A stretch of 64,000 nt of DNA, taken from assembly GCA_958296385.1 (NCBI GenBank), contig OY282494.1, forward strand, positions 3,058,981 to 3,122,980, given 5' to 3'. Source of the stretch: an uncultured Dehalococcoidia bacterium (GTDB lineage: Bacteria; Chloroflexota; Dehalococcoidia; Lucifugimonadales; UBA3495). Below are positions 9,087 to 17,267 of this stretch, in pieces. The notes beneath the pieces were generated by a model. It ran no database searches. It saw only the letters and a list, made by a program, of their open reading frames with translations, and was not told where the DNA came from. The translations under genes were made by a program, and so were the position numbers. Each line of letters starts with the position of its first letter. The first letter of the stretch is position 1.

Positions 9087-9893
9087 CTACCGCCGCAGTT
9101 CCCGCAGCAGCGCGACGACCATCGCCGCCTTTGGCGATTCCCGGGCCGCATCCCGGATTGCATCCCGGCCCGCATCCCGGACGGCATCGTTGACTGCGCC
9201 GGCGCCGGCGCCGCCCCGCAGCAGGGCGTGGCTGTTGGCCGGCACCGGCACCGCGCTGATTTCCAGCAGTTCCTGCTCCAGAAACCGGATGCCCAGAAAC
9301 GCCCCGCTGCGCGCATCCCGCCGTTCCTCAAACCGCACCGGACGGAACCCCACCGACACGCCCCGCTGAAACCCCTGCCGGTACAGCCCGGCCACTTCCT
9401 GAGCAAACTCGGTGGGCGCAAACTGCATCCGGGCCAGCAGCGCCCGCCCGTCGCTCCACACCGCCTCACTCAGCCCGATGGCCGGCTGACGGTAGTCGTG
9501 GGCCCACAGCAGCACCGGATTGCGCCGGTACTCGTCCAGCCGCCAGCCCTCCGGCGACACAATATCGCCGTGCCGGTCAACCTCCCCCGTAGATGCCACA
9601 AAAGTCAGCGCCCCGCCCGACTGCGCTGGCCCGCCGCCCGCGTTCCGCCCCACCGCACCGCCGCCCCCATCCTCCGTGACGCTGGCCCGGTACGAATCCC
9701 CGGCCCCATCGCCAACCGCCGCCGCCGCCCGCTGCGATAGTGCACCCCACTTGCAAACCACCGGCGCCTCAGCGACGCCCCGACGGTAAGCGTCCAGCGC
9801 ATCCAGCAAATCCGCCCGCCGCTGCACCCACCCGACGCCCGGCCCCCACCGTCCCCCCGCCCGCCCGTCGCGCCGCCCCTCGCGTTGCATCAT
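9087..9893 (-). CDS. HK97-family prohead protease
   Basis: I place the start at ATG 9893, where a strong GGGGAGGT Shine-Dalgarno sits 5 nt upstream; the longer open frame to 10007 has no support. The 268-residue product has the S78-type protease core. LTFVASTGEVDRHGDIV and LLWAHDYRQPAIG carry the probable catalytic His, and GVSVGFRPV contains the candidate catalytic Ser. LEQELLEISAVPVPANSHAL completes the family signature. The protease processes the capsid scaffold during head assembly. The N-terminal ~110 residues are Gly/Arg-rich and not conserved. It is the first gene of the capsid-tail operon. Confidence 0.88.
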   Translation of the reverse strand: MMQREGRRDGRAGGRWGPGVGWVQRRADLLDALDAYRRGVAEAPVVCKWGALSQRAAAAVGDGAGDSYRASVTEDGGGGAVGRNAGGGPAQSGGALTFVASTGEVDRHGDIVSPEGWRLDEYRRNPVLLWAHDYRQPAIGLSEAVWSDGRALLARMQFAPTEFAQEVAGLYRQGFQRGVSVGFRPVRFEERRDARSGAFLGIRFLEQELLEISAVPVPANSHALLRGGAGAGAVNDAVRDAGRDAIRDAARESPKAAMVVALLRELRR

Positions 9894-10271
9894 ACAAACC
9901 TCCCCGGCCGGTACGATGCGATACGATACGACGCAATGCGACGCTGGCAGCTCCACCAAACAAAGCCGGCGGAACCGACCCGGCGTCAGGTCAGTCCCAC
10001 CGGCCAATTGCTTTATTAGATTTGATTCAGCCTACAAACCGCCAACCCAACCCGTCAACCGCCGGCGTGTCACAGATAGCATTGCATTTCAGGCGTTTTA
10101 ATCTTTCCCTAATGTCATTCTGAGCGCAGCGAAGAATCTCGATGACGTAGCAACGGCGTTGCCCCCCAAATGTGCCCTACGCTGTCGAGATTCTTCGCTG
10201 CGCTCAGAATGACATTAGGGGATGGGCGCTCAGAATGACATCAGGCAAACTAAACCACCCGAAACGGAACG
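9894..10271. other. Gene-free stretch with promoter side of the capsid operon and repeat copy 2
   Basis: The stretch holds the leader of the prohead protease gene on the minus strand, a short irregular array of CGATACGATGCG-like words at about 9911-9950, the palindromic repeat at 10111-10216 and a solo repeat end at 10227-10241. I see no gene in it. Confidence 0.6.
10111..10216. repeat. Palindromic dispersed repeat, copy 2
   Basis: This 106-bp element has the same terminal inverted repeats as the copy at 4214-4320, in the opposite orientation. It is flanked by CCCT/AGGG, extending the palindrome. A lone fragment of the right end (GCGCTCAGAATGACAT) follows at 10227-10241. Together with copy 1 it brackets the capsid-tail operon. 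Confidence 0.9.
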
Positions 10272-10769
10272 CTACCCGTCGGCATCCCCAAAGGGAAACT
10301 CCACCCCCAGGGCGGCAACCAGGCTGTTGAAAGGCCCGATCAGAAATCCCCCTATCCTGGACTCCATGATAAATTGCCCGACAATATCAGGCGCGATGCT
10401 GGCCAGGGTCGACAGCATGACGCCGGTCACCAGCAGCCCGATAGCCAGCCCGATGGCCGCGCCCAGCCCCCGGTCGGCCAGCGTGCCCAGCGGGATAAAG
10501 CCCACCAGACGCTCCAGCGCCCAGCCCAACGCCATGCCCGCCACCAGCACCAGTATGATGAACACCACGTAAGCCGCCGCCAGCTGCACCCAGCGAATGT
10601 CCGATACGAAACCCAGGTTGTCAGCGATAACGCCGGTCAGCGGCCGCGCTGCGAGCAGCCCGATGACGACAACCACCAGACCGGCCAGCATACCCGTCGC
10701 CCGTTTCTTAAATCCGTAAATCGCCGCCAGCGCCAAAACCGCCAGCAGCGCCCAATCCAGCCAGGTCAT
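10272..10769 (-). CDS. CvpA-family membrane protein
   Basis: The product has 165 residues with four hydrophobic helices and the CvpA-like opening MTWLDWALLAVLALAAIYGFKK, a Gly-rich second helix, and AYVVFIILVLVAGMALGW. CvpA proteins are inner-membrane proteins linked to colicin V production and envelope functions in other bacteria. A second short membrane protein gene lies 88 nt upstream on the same strand. The family call is reasonable; the role here is unknown. Confidence 0.75.
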   Translation of the reverse strand: MTWLDWALLAVLALAAIYGFKKRATGMLAGLVVVVIGLLAARPLTGVIADNLGFVSDIRWVQLAAAYVVFIILVLVAGMALGWALERLVGFIPLGTLADRGLGAAIGLAIGLLVTGVMLSTLASIAPDIVGQFIMESRIGGFLIGPFNSLVAALGVEFPFGDADG

Positions 10770-10857
10770 AGCAAGCCAAGCCTCACCAAACGCAGTTGCC
10801 CAAACGAGTTAATCACGGGCAAGTTATTCACCGACGCCCCAATCACCGACGGCATAG

Positions 10858-11205
10858 TCACAGAAACACCACCCAAACTATCACGCCGATGAGCAGCCCC
10901 AGCAGCAGCCCGCCGGCGTGGTTGATACGCACCAGCTTGGTCGTATAGCCGAGGCGACTCTCCAAACTGCGCCCCACAACGCCGATACTGATAACCGACA
11001 CCACGCCCACCACGGCCAGCGGAGCATAAACCAGCGCCGCCGATTCCGCATCGCGAAACACCCAAGCCACGCCCACCAGCACCCCCAGCACCCCCAAAGA
11101 AAGCGCCATCCGCAGCAGCCCGATGCGAAACCCCCAGCCCATCAAAAGGCACCACCCGGCCAGCCCCAGCAATTGCCACGGCGAATCAAAAATCCCAAAA
11201 ATCAT
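10858..11205 (-). CDS. Small four-helix membrane protein, CvpA-like companion
   Basis: This 115-residue protein is almost entirely transmembrane: helices at about 8-28, 33-50, 58-78 and 97-115, with a short basic loop (GRSLESRLGYTTKLVRINHAGG). It precedes the CvpA-like gene and may be a divergent relative, because both end in an amphipathic segment. A GACAAT hexamer at 11217-11212 ends 6 nt before the ATG, so the mRNA may be leaderless, although a GGGGG run overlaps that gap. I cannot name a function. Confidence 0.6.
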   Translation of the reverse strand: MIFGIFDSPWQLLGLAGWCLLMGWGFRIGLLRMALSLGVLGVLVGVAWVFRDAESAALVYAPLAVVGVVSVISIGVVGRSLESRLGYTTKLVRINHAGGLLLGLLIGVIVWVVFL

Positions 11206-11405
11206 CCCCCAATTGTCCGCTAACCCACCCCCGGATGCAACCCAACGCCCTTGCCCCCGGCAACGGTCACCCCCTCCGAGGGGGTCTGGGGGAAATCATT
11301 TCCCCCAGCGTCCCCCCCAAACCCAAAATCAGTGACACCCCCCCTATTGCCAAACGGTACACCCGTTCGTGTAAGATACATCCATCGGGCAAATCAACCA
11401 ACCCA

Positions 11406-11455
11406 TCCCCGCTCGCCAGCCGTTCTCAGTAAGAGGCATCCCTGGCGAGCGGGGA
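11406..11455. repeat. 14-bp perfect inverted repeat with 22-nt loop
   Basis: TCCCCGCTCGCCAG (11406-11419) and CTGGCGAGCGGGGA (11442-11455) are exact complements. There is no T-run on either side, so it is not a standard intrinsic terminator. It lies in an otherwise gene-free region between the membrane protein gene and cmk. Confidence 0.7.
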
Positions 11456-11829
11456 CATCACACCACACCGCTAGCACCATCGCCGGAGATTCAAGTCAAA
11501 ACGGCCAGTCAGCAAAAAATCGCAATCGGCAAGGGTAGTCCCATCCCCGCTTACACGGCGTGGGCTGCCTCCGCTGGGTATCGAGCTTCAGCCCGCGTGC
11601 AGCCCCTAAAAAGGTAGGACACGTAAAATGAAGGTCCAAAATAGTTGCGTACCAACCTCCGGCCGTAGGGCTGACAACGACTTGAATCTCCGGCAACAAC
11701 CAAACCAACCGAACCCACCGCCCGATACGATAGCCCGATACCAACAACCGCAAACTCTATCGCAAAGGATGACCGATTATGACTTGACCAAACCGCCTGA
11801 AACGGAACGCACCGTGAACCGCTCCATTC

Positions 11830-11859
11830 TTGGAAAGCCTGCGGGCCTACTGCTATAAT
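11830..11859 (+). promoter_or_regulatory. Leaderless promoter of cmk
   Basis: TTGGAA (11830-11835) and a perfect TATAAT (11854-11859) are 18 bp apart. The TATAAT ends 6 nt before the cmk ATG at 11866, leaving no room for a ribosome binding site. Confidence 0.7.
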
Positions 11860-11865
11860 TTGCGT

Positions 11866-12600
11866 ATGCCCGATTTCGCCATATCCGCCGCCGGCCGGCG
11901 CGCCGTGGTGGCCATTGATGGCCCCGTGGCGTCGGGCAAAAGCTCCGTCGGCCAGGCCGCCGCTGCCGAGTTAGGACTGCGCTTTCTCGACACCGGCGTA
12001 ATGTACCGCGCGGTAACCTGGCTGGCCCTGCATCGTGATATTCCGGTATCCGACGCCAACGCCGTCGGCGTGCTGGCCCGCGATTGCCGCATGGCCCTGC
12101 CCCACGACGCCGCAGCGTCCGCCATCACCATTGACGGACACACGCCGGGCCTCGAACTGTGGGCCGCCGCTGTAGTCCGCAGCGTGTCCGCCGTAGCCGC
12201 CGTGCCGGCCGTGCGCCGCGCCCTTGTCCAGCAGCAGCGCGCCATCAGCAAAGATGGCGGCATCGTAATGGCCGGCCGCGACATCGGCTCCATAGTCCTC
12301 CCCAACGCCGACGTCAAACTCTACATCGACGCCAGCGCTGAAGCCCGCGCCCAACGCCGCCTCATCCAGCAGCAGGAATCCAACCCCGCACCGGAATCTG
12401 ACCCCGCAACGGAATACGCCCGCGTGCTGGCCGACGTCATCCGCCGCGATACGCTGGACAGCCAGCGGGCCGATTCGCCCCTGGCCGTTGCCGACGGCGC
12501 CATCGTCATCGCCACCGACGGCATCAGCCTGGCGCAAACCGTCGCCGCCGTCGTGGACGCCGTGCGTGCCGCGCTGGACGGGGCCGCCGCAGCGGAGTAG
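11866..12600 (+). CDS. cmk: Cytidylate kinase (CMP/dCMP kinase)
   Basis: The enzyme transfers phosphate from ATP to CMP or dCMP for RNA, DNA and phospholipid synthesis. The P-loop GPVASGKSSVG is at about residues 20-30. It is followed by LRFLDTGVMYRAVTWLAL, the substrate-binding region of Cmk, and later by the GRDIGSIVLPNADVKLYIDASAEARAQRR lid region. The length (244) is slightly above the usual ~225. The start at 11866 is set by the TATAAT box 6 nt upstream. The phospholipid acyltransferase gene begins 4 nt after the stop, so the two are cotranscribed, a common pairing. Confidence 0.95.
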   Translation: MPDFAISAAGRRAVVAIDGPVASGKSSVGQAAAAELGLRFLDTGVMYRAVTWLALHRDIPVSDANAVGVLARDCRMALPHDAAASAITIDGHTPGLELWAAAVVRSVSAVAAVPAVRRALVQQQRAISKDGGIVMAGRDIGSIVLPNADVKLYIDASAEARAQRRLIQQQESNPAPESDPATEYARVLADVIRRDTLDSQRADSPLAVADGAIVIATDGISLAQTVAAVVDAVRAALDGAAAAE

Positions 12601-12604
12601 CGCC

Positions 12605-13279
12605 ATGGCCTGGCTCTACCAACCCAGCCGTCGTTTCGGCCAAATCATCTGGTCCGTAACCGGCCGGCTCACCGTCACCGGCCAGGAGGCCATGCTCCCC
12701 TACGGCCCCCTGCTCGTCGCCAGCAATCACCTGTCCCTCAACGACCCCGGCACCCTGGTCGTCGCCCTCCCCCGGCCAGTCGTCTTTCTGGCCAAAAAAG
12801 AGCTGTGGGAAAAGCCCATCGGCCGGTTCTACTGCAACGCCGTCGGCGCCGTCCCCCTCGACCGCCAGCGCGGCGGCGGCGCAGCCCTGCGCTACGCCCT
12901 CCAGGCCCTCCAGCAGGACAAGGCCATCCTGATGTTCCCCGAGGGCACCATCAGCCCCACGGCCGGGTTGCAGCGCGGCCGCACCGGGCTGGCGTGGCTG
13001 GCGCTAAAAACCCAGGCCCCCATCCTGCCCGTAGGCATCTGGGGCAGCGAAAAGTTCGCCTCGTGGCATATGCCCGTTCCCCTTGCCCGCTGGCAGGTCA
13101 GCATCGGCACCCCGTTCACCCCGCCGGTCATCGAAGGCCCCATCACCCGCCCCCTGCTCAACTCGGTCACCGACATGGTAATGCAGCGCATCGCCGCCCT
13201 GCTGCCCGAATCCTACCGGGGCGTGTACGCCGCCGGCCAGACGCCGGAAAGAGCGTCCACCGGCGCAGAGCGGACATAA
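12605..13279 (+). CDS. Lysophospholipid acyltransferase family protein (PlsC-like)
   Basis: This 224-residue membrane-associated acyltransferase probably acylates 1-acyl-glycerol-3-phosphate to phosphatidic acid. It shows the NHxSLxD active-site block (NHLSLNDPGTL, about residue 40) and the acceptor motif FPEGTIS near residue 115. ATG 12605 starts 4 nt after the cmk stop. The longer open frame that begins inside cmk is not supported. Confidence 0.9.
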   Translation: MAWLYQPSRRFGQIIWSVTGRLTVTGQEAMLPYGPLLVASNHLSLNDPGTLVVALPRPVVFLAKKELWEKPIGRFYCNAVGAVPLDRQRGGGAALRYALQALQQDKAILMFPEGTISPTAGLQRGRTGLAWLALKTQAPILPVGIWGSEKFASWHMPVPLARWQVSIGTPFTPPVIEGPITRPLLNSVTDMVMQRIAALLPESYRGVYAAGQTPERASTGAERT

Positions 13280-13310
13280 TGCAGAACCCCCATCCCGCCC
13301 CGCCCCGGCA

Positions 13311-13359
13311 GTTTGATTCAGTCGCCTGATGCAGTCGTTTGATTCAGTCGTTCAATTCA
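13311..13359. repeat. Short tandem direct repeats (GTTTGATTCAGTCG-like)
   Basis: GTTTGATTCAGTCG occurs at 13311-13324 and again at 13337-13350, with degenerate copies (CCTGATGCAGTC, TTCAATTCAGCG) between and after. The array lies in the convergent gap between the acyltransferase gene and the NYN gene. Similar 13-18-bp slippage-type repeats recur in other gaps of this window. Confidence 0.75.
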
Positions 13360-14253
13360 GCGCAGCACCGGCGCCGGCTCCCGTTCGTAGCCCACGGGTT
13401 CCTCATCCAGCAGCCGCTCCAGCTCGGCGGCCCGCCGGTTGATGGTTGTCATAATCGCCGGCGGAATCCCGGCGTGCTCGTTGACGTAGTTGCTCAGCAG
13501 CTCCAGCTCGTCAAACCCCTGAAAGCAGTCCACCACCCCCCGCAGCGCCGGCGAGAAAAACTGCGTATCCTGCCCCACGCCGCGCCCGACCGAGAAATGA
13601 TAAACGTACTTCAGGTTGTCCTTCAGGTAACGCAGCGCCGGGAAAAAGTCGCTGTCCCCCGACACCAGCACCGCCGTGTCGTAGCTGTGCATCTTGGCAA
13701 TCATGTCCACGGCAATCCCAATGTCCACCCCCTTCTCCCCCACCTGCGTACCCTGGTACATGATGTTGCCGTCGTAATCGTACTCCAGCCGGTAGGGACG
13801 GAACGGCTGCACCACGTACTGCCCCACGTACTTGAACTCCAGAAAGTTGGTGTTCTGCTGGATGTCCTCAAACACCGACTTGCGCAGCTGATGGAACCGC
13901 CGGAACTCGTGCTCGTACCAGTCCTGCGCCTTCTGGATGACCAGCTCCGAGGTCAGCTCCGGCATCCGCGCCCCGTACTCATCCACGATGCGCTGCGCCC
14001 GCCACAGGTTGGGCGACCAGGGCGTAATGTTCTCGGCGTAATACCAATAGACCCGCACCAGCCGGTGCTCCCAGCCGGTAACGTCGTCAAACTTCGCCAG
14101 CGCGTCCTGAAAGAACTCCTGCCAGCGAAAGTGCTTCTCATCCAGCCGGTACTCCGGATTGTTGGGATGCGGCGGGTCGGAGCGGAAATGAAAATCCCGC
14201 AGGTTGTGGCGAAAGTTTTGCCCATCGACGAAAATCACGGTCTTCAGCGTCAT
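13357..14253 (-). CDS. NYN-domain (LabA/DUF88-type, PIN-like) ribonuclease
   Basis: The 298-residue protein has the NYN/PIN-like metal-binding acidic residues: FVDGQN at about residues 8-13, and further Asp in DTAVLVSGDSDFFPAL (about 190-205), a hallmark of LabA-type NYN domains. The family is thought to cleave RNA. Between the motifs is a long insert with aromatic, charged segments. A Shine-Dalgarno (AAGGAG) precedes ATG 14253. The gene is monocistronic; target unknown. Confidence 0.85.
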   Translation of the reverse strand: MTLKTVIFVDGQNFRHNLRDFHFRSDPPHPNNPEYRLDEKHFRWQEFFQDALAKFDDVTGWEHRLVRVYWYYAENITPWSPNLWRAQRIVDEYGARMPELTSELVIQKAQDWYEHEFRRFHQLRKSVFEDIQQNTNFLEFKYVGQYVVQPFRPYRLEYDYDGNIMYQGTQVGEKGVDIGIAVDMIAKMHSYDTAVLVSGDSDFFPALRYLKDNLKYVYHFSVGRGVGQDTQFFSPALRGVVDCFQGFDELELLSNYVNEHAGIPPAIMTTINRRAAELERLLDEEPVGYEREPAPVLR

Positions 14254-14454
14254 TTCGATACTCCTTGTGATACCAAGGCAAAGCCGGATAATTCCGGCGA
14301 TGTACGCCGACCGGCGGACGAAAGCAGTTATGGGAAATGACGGCCAGTCGGCGGCGGCCGGTGAACCGAGGGGAGCGCGGGAACGATGGCCCCGACTTAC
14401 GGGAACGATGCCCCCGACTTAAACGAGGTCCCCGGCCTGAATGATGGCTGCGGT

Positions 14455-15357
14455 TTAGTCGGTTGGCACCGGTATGTCGATGTCGTAGCGCTCCAGCAGG
14501 GCGTCCAGTTGGGCGGCGGTCTTGGCGTCCGGCGCCACCAGCGGCAGACGCGGTTCGCCCACGTCAAACCCCGCACGGTTCAACCCGTACTTCACCGGAA
14601 TCGGATTCGACACGACGAACAGCCCCTTGAACATATCCAGCAGCCGCAGATGCTCCGCCCCGGCCGCCTCAACGTCCCCCTCCAGCGTCAGCCCCATCAT
14701 CTGCTTAATCTGACTGCCGATGAGATGCGCGGCCACGCTGACCACGCCGTAGCCGCCCATTGACATAATGCCAAAGGTTTCGTCGTCGTTGCCCGACCAA
14801 ACCCGGAAGTCGTCGGGCGTATCGCGAATGACCCGTGCAATCTGCACCGGGTCGCTGCTGGCCTCTTTGATGCCGATGATGCTGTCAATCTCCGACAGGC
14901 GCACCGTAGTGGCGTCGGTCATGTTCAGGCTGGTGCGGCTGGGCACATTGTAAAGCATCCCCGGCAGATTGGTACACTCCGCCAGCGCCTTAAAGTGCTG
15001 AAACAGCCCCTCCTGCGGCGGCTTGTTGTAAGCCGGCACCGTAAGCAGCAGCGCGTCCGCGCCCACCTGCTCCGCCTCCTGGCTCAGCTCAATGGATGCG
15101 GCGGTATTGTTGTCGCTGGTGCCGGCAATCACCGCCCCCCGCGCACCGATGGCATCCTTCACCTCGCCATAAAGCCGGGCCTTCTCCGCCATCGAGAGCG
15201 CCGGCCCCTCGCCGGTAGTGCCCGTAACCACCAGCCCATCGCTCCCGGAGTCCAGCAGGGCTACGGCGAGACGCTTAGCCTGGTCGTAATCAACGTTGCC
15301 CTCGGCATCGAAGGGAGTAACCATAGCAGTAATCAAGCGGCCAATCTCAGCAGGCAT
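14455..15357 (-). CDS. dapA: 4-hydroxy-tetrahydrodipicolinate synthase
   Basis: This is the class I aldolase that condenses pyruvate with aspartate semialdehyde on the lysine/diaminopimelate path. Its 300 residues are of standard length. GTTGEGPALS (about 45-54) binds pyruvate carboxylate. The tyrosine of LYNVPSRT and the Schiff-base lysine in GIKEASSDP (about 160) are present. GAGGAGG precedes ATG 15357. No other lysine genes are adjacent, and related aldolases (N-acetylneuraminate lyase, KDG aldolase) share the fold. Confidence 0.88.
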   Translation of the reverse strand: MPAEIGRLITAMVTPFDAEGNVDYDQAKRLAVALLDSGSDGLVVTGTTGEGPALSMAEKARLYGEVKDAIGARGAVIAGTSDNNTAASIELSQEAEQVGADALLLTVPAYNKPPQEGLFQHFKALAECTNLPGMLYNVPSRTSLNMTDATTVRLSEIDSIIGIKEASSDPVQIARVIRDTPDDFRVWSGNDDETFGIMSMGGYGVVSVAAHLIGSQIKQMMGLTLEGDVEAAGAEHLRLLDMFKGLFVVSNPIPVKYGLNRAGFDVGEPRLPLVAPDAKTAAQLDALLERYDIDIPVPTD

Positions 15358-15544
15358 AAAGCGTCCCTCCTCATGGCATCAGCCCCGTCGCAGCCGGGCA
15401 ACCAACCGCCCCGCCGCCCAACGGCAAGCCAGCGTTATTAGACCGCATTATACACACAAGCGCAAAACAGCGATAGCAACCCCCCGCCGCCGGCAATTCC
15501 AAACGCCGCCGCCCGGCACGCCCCATCAAACGCCCGCATGATGG

Positions 15545-15550
15545 TACAAT
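15545..15550 (+). promoter_or_regulatory. -10 box of tRNA-Ser
   Basis: TACAAT at 15545-15550 lies 44 nt before the mature tRNA 5' end, and the same hexamer serves as the apparent -10 for several genes here. Confidence 0.4.
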
Positions 15551-15594
15551 AAACCTTGCCCACGCCGCCGGGCAGCAGCAACAGGCGGCGCTGC

Positions 15595-15685
15595 GGAGAG
15601 GTGGCCGAGCGGTTGAAGGCGCCGGTCTCGAAAACCGGTATACCCCTCTGGGGTATCGCGGGTTCGAATCCCGCCCTCTCCGCCA
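15595..15685 (+). tRNA. tRNA-Ser (anticodon CGA)
   Basis: The acceptor GGAGAGG pairs with CCTCTCC. The D-loop (GGCCGAGCGGTTGAAGG), the anticodon loop CTCGAAA giving CGA, a long type II variable arm (TACCCCTCTGGGGTA), GGTTCGAATCC and an encoded 3' CCA are all present. Confidence 0.97.
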
Positions 15686-15757
15686 CCCCAACCCGCAACC
15701 CCAGACCGCCGCCGGCCTGAACGCACCCCGACGTGCTCATCGCTAATCCCACTCTGG

Positions 15758-15786
15758 TACAATTGAGCCGGCGCCAACGCCGGCTC
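15758..15786 (+). promoter_or_regulatory. TACAAT promoter and 5' UTR hairpin of the first duplicated gene
   Basis: TACAAT (15758-15763) is preceded by a 17-bp block that is repeated before the second gene copy. Immediately downstream, GAGCCGGCG-CCAA-CGCCGGCTC (15765-15786) forms a perfect 9-bp hairpin in the leader. The second copy keeps the TACAAT and the distance to ATG (35 nt) but not the hairpin. Confidence 0.55.
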
Positions 15787-15798
15787 CGGATTGCACCC

Positions 15799-16470
15799 AT
15801 GACCACCATCAATACCATAAACGACTTGATGCGACTGCTGGACGAAAGCCCGGAGTGGCTGGAGGCAGTTCGCTCCCGCATCCTCACCCGGGAACTGCTG
15901 GAACTGCCGCACCAGTTTGCCCAATTCGTCACAACCACCAACGAACGGTTTGACCGGATTGACGGGCCGATGGACCGGCTCGACAGGCGGATGGACCGAA
16001 TCGAGCGATTATTGGACCAGATCAGGGCGGACGTCGACGAGTTACTGGTTGGGATGACCATCGAATTTGCCCTGAAAAATGCCGCCGCCATCGCCGACGC
16101 CGTTGGGTTAATCCATATCCGGGATGTTAGCCAGGGCGAACTAATCAAGCTGGCCCGTGGGCAGGATACGACGGACATACTGCGCGACGACCTGGTCAAT
16201 TTCTGGATGGCCGACCTGATTATGGAGGCCGCCGACGATGACGGGCAGCTCTACTATGTTGCGGTCGAGGCGTCTTTTGCCGCCGACGAGCGGGACACTC
16301 GCCGGGCCATCCGCAACGCCGGCTACATGACCAGATTCACCGGCCAGCCGTCCCGCACGGTAATCGTCGCCCGGCGCACCGACAACCGGGTCAACGAGCA
16401 AATCGCCTCCGGCGCAGTGCACTGGTACAAAATGCCGGAGCGGAACAGGGGGCGGGATATTTGCGATTGA
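15799..16470 (+). CDS. Coiled-coil protein with nuclease-like C-terminal domain, copy A
   Basis: The 223-residue protein begins with INTINDLMRLLDESPEWLEAVR, a helical head shared by a family of Chloroflexota-type proteins. A heptad-rich coiled coil follows (about 45-85, FDRIDGPMDRLDRRMDRIERLLDQIRADV). The C-terminal domain (about 130-215) reads ADLIMEAADDDGQLYYVAVEASF, with an acid and AVEAS-like strand as in PD-(D/E)XK-type folds, and ends RTVIVARRTDN. Nuclease activity is an inference; no full D-ExK triad is certain. A near-identical paralogue follows in tandem with its own copied promoter. Confidence 0.75.
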   Translation: MTTINTINDLMRLLDESPEWLEAVRSRILTRELLELPHQFAQFVTTTNERFDRIDGPMDRLDRRMDRIERLLDQIRADVDELLVGMTIEFALKNAAAIADAVGLIHIRDVSQGELIKLARGQDTTDILRDDLVNFWMADLIMEAADDDGQLYYVAVEASFAADERDTRRAIRNAGYMTRFTGQPSRTVIVARRTDNRVNEQIASGAVHWYKMPERNRGRDICD

Positions 16471-16548
16471 CGCTCGTAAATCCAGAGCGCCGGGCCGATG
16501 CGCCAATGACCGTAACGCGTAGCAGCCCCGTAGCTAATCCCACTCTGG

Positions 16549-16554
16549 TACAAT
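16549..16554 (+). promoter_or_regulatory. Duplicated TACAAT promoter of copy B
   Basis: The block GCTAATCCCACTCTGGTACAATTG seen before copy A is repeated exactly here, 791 nt downstream, and again ends 35 nt before the ATG. The duplication therefore carried the promoter with the gene. Confidence 0.6.
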
Positions 16555-16589
16555 TGGGGCAGTGCCGACGCCGGTTCCAAAGTGCATCC

Positions 16590-17231
16590 ATGACCACCAT
16601 TAATACCATAAACGACTTGATGCGGCTGCTGGACGAAAGCCCGGAGTGGCTGGAAGCCGTTCGCTCCCGCATCCTCACCCGGGAACTGCTGGAACTGCCG
16701 CGCCAGTTTGCTCAGTTCGTAGAAACCACCAACGAACGGTTTGACCAGATTGAAGGGCGGATAGACCGGGTTGAGCGAAACTTGAACCGTCTCATGAATG
16801 ACTTCGGTGAGTTTCGGGGTAAGGCTGCCATCGACGCTACCCTGAAAGATGCTGACCTTATTGCCGACGCCGTTGGGCTAATCCGCATCAGGGATGTTAG
16901 CCGGGGCGAACTACTCAGGTTGGCCCGCGGGCAGGATACGACGGACATACCGCCCAACGACTTGGTCAGTTTTTATGCGGCTGACTTGATTATGGAGGCG
17001 GCCGACGATGACGGGCAGCTTTACTATGTTGCGGTTGAGGCGTCTTTTACCGCCGACGAGCGGGACACCCGCCGGGCCATCCGCAACGCCGGCTACATGA
17101 CCAGATTCACCGGCCAACCATCCCGCACGGTAATCGTCGCCCTGCGCACCGACAACCGGGTCAACGAGCAAATCGCCTCCGGCGCAGTGCACTGGTACAA
17201 AATGCCGGAGCGGAACATGGGGCGGGACTAG
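16590..17231 (+). CDS. Coiled-coil protein with nuclease-like C-terminal domain, copy B
   Basis: This 213-residue paralogue is nearly identical to copy A in the first ~55 and last ~110 residues. The coiled-coil centre differs (RIDRVERNLNRLMNDFGEFRGKAA) and is ten residues shorter. The ATG at 16590 is chosen because it matches the copy A start and its distance from the TACAAT box. Divergence confined to the coiled coil would suit proteins that must choose self from non-self partners. Function unknown. Confidence 0.75.
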   Translation: MTTINTINDLMRLLDESPEWLEAVRSRILTRELLELPRQFAQFVETTNERFDQIEGRIDRVERNLNRLMNDFGEFRGKAAIDATLKDADLIADAVGLIRIRDVSRGELLRLARGQDTTDIPPNDLVSFYAADLIMEAADDDGQLYYVAVEASFTADERDTRRAIRNAGYMTRFTGQPSRTVIVALRTDNRVNEQIASGAVHWYKMPERNMGRD

Positions 17232-17267
17232 CCGTTTCTCATGTCATCCAGTAATGAGGTGCTGGCG

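Larger units (their letters stand above)
11206..11865. other. 660-bp non-coding stretch with two hairpins
   Basis: I see no convincing gene here. The left part is very C-rich and contains the palindrome ACCCCCTCCGAGGGGGT around 11270-11286. A second hairpin lies at 11406-11455. The right end carries the cmk promoter. A CGAAACGGAACGC-like word at about 11795 resembles one at 10258. Confidence 0.5.

Noticed and set aside
11496-11753. 85-codon minus-strand frame in the gap before cmk
   Set aside because: No ribosome site, no recognisable family and a composition unlike neighbouring proteins.
15438-16199. Minus-strand frame with a conserved-looking ERAGFEPAIPQ segment
   Set aside because: This segment is the antisense translation of tRNA-Ser, a well-known false protein.
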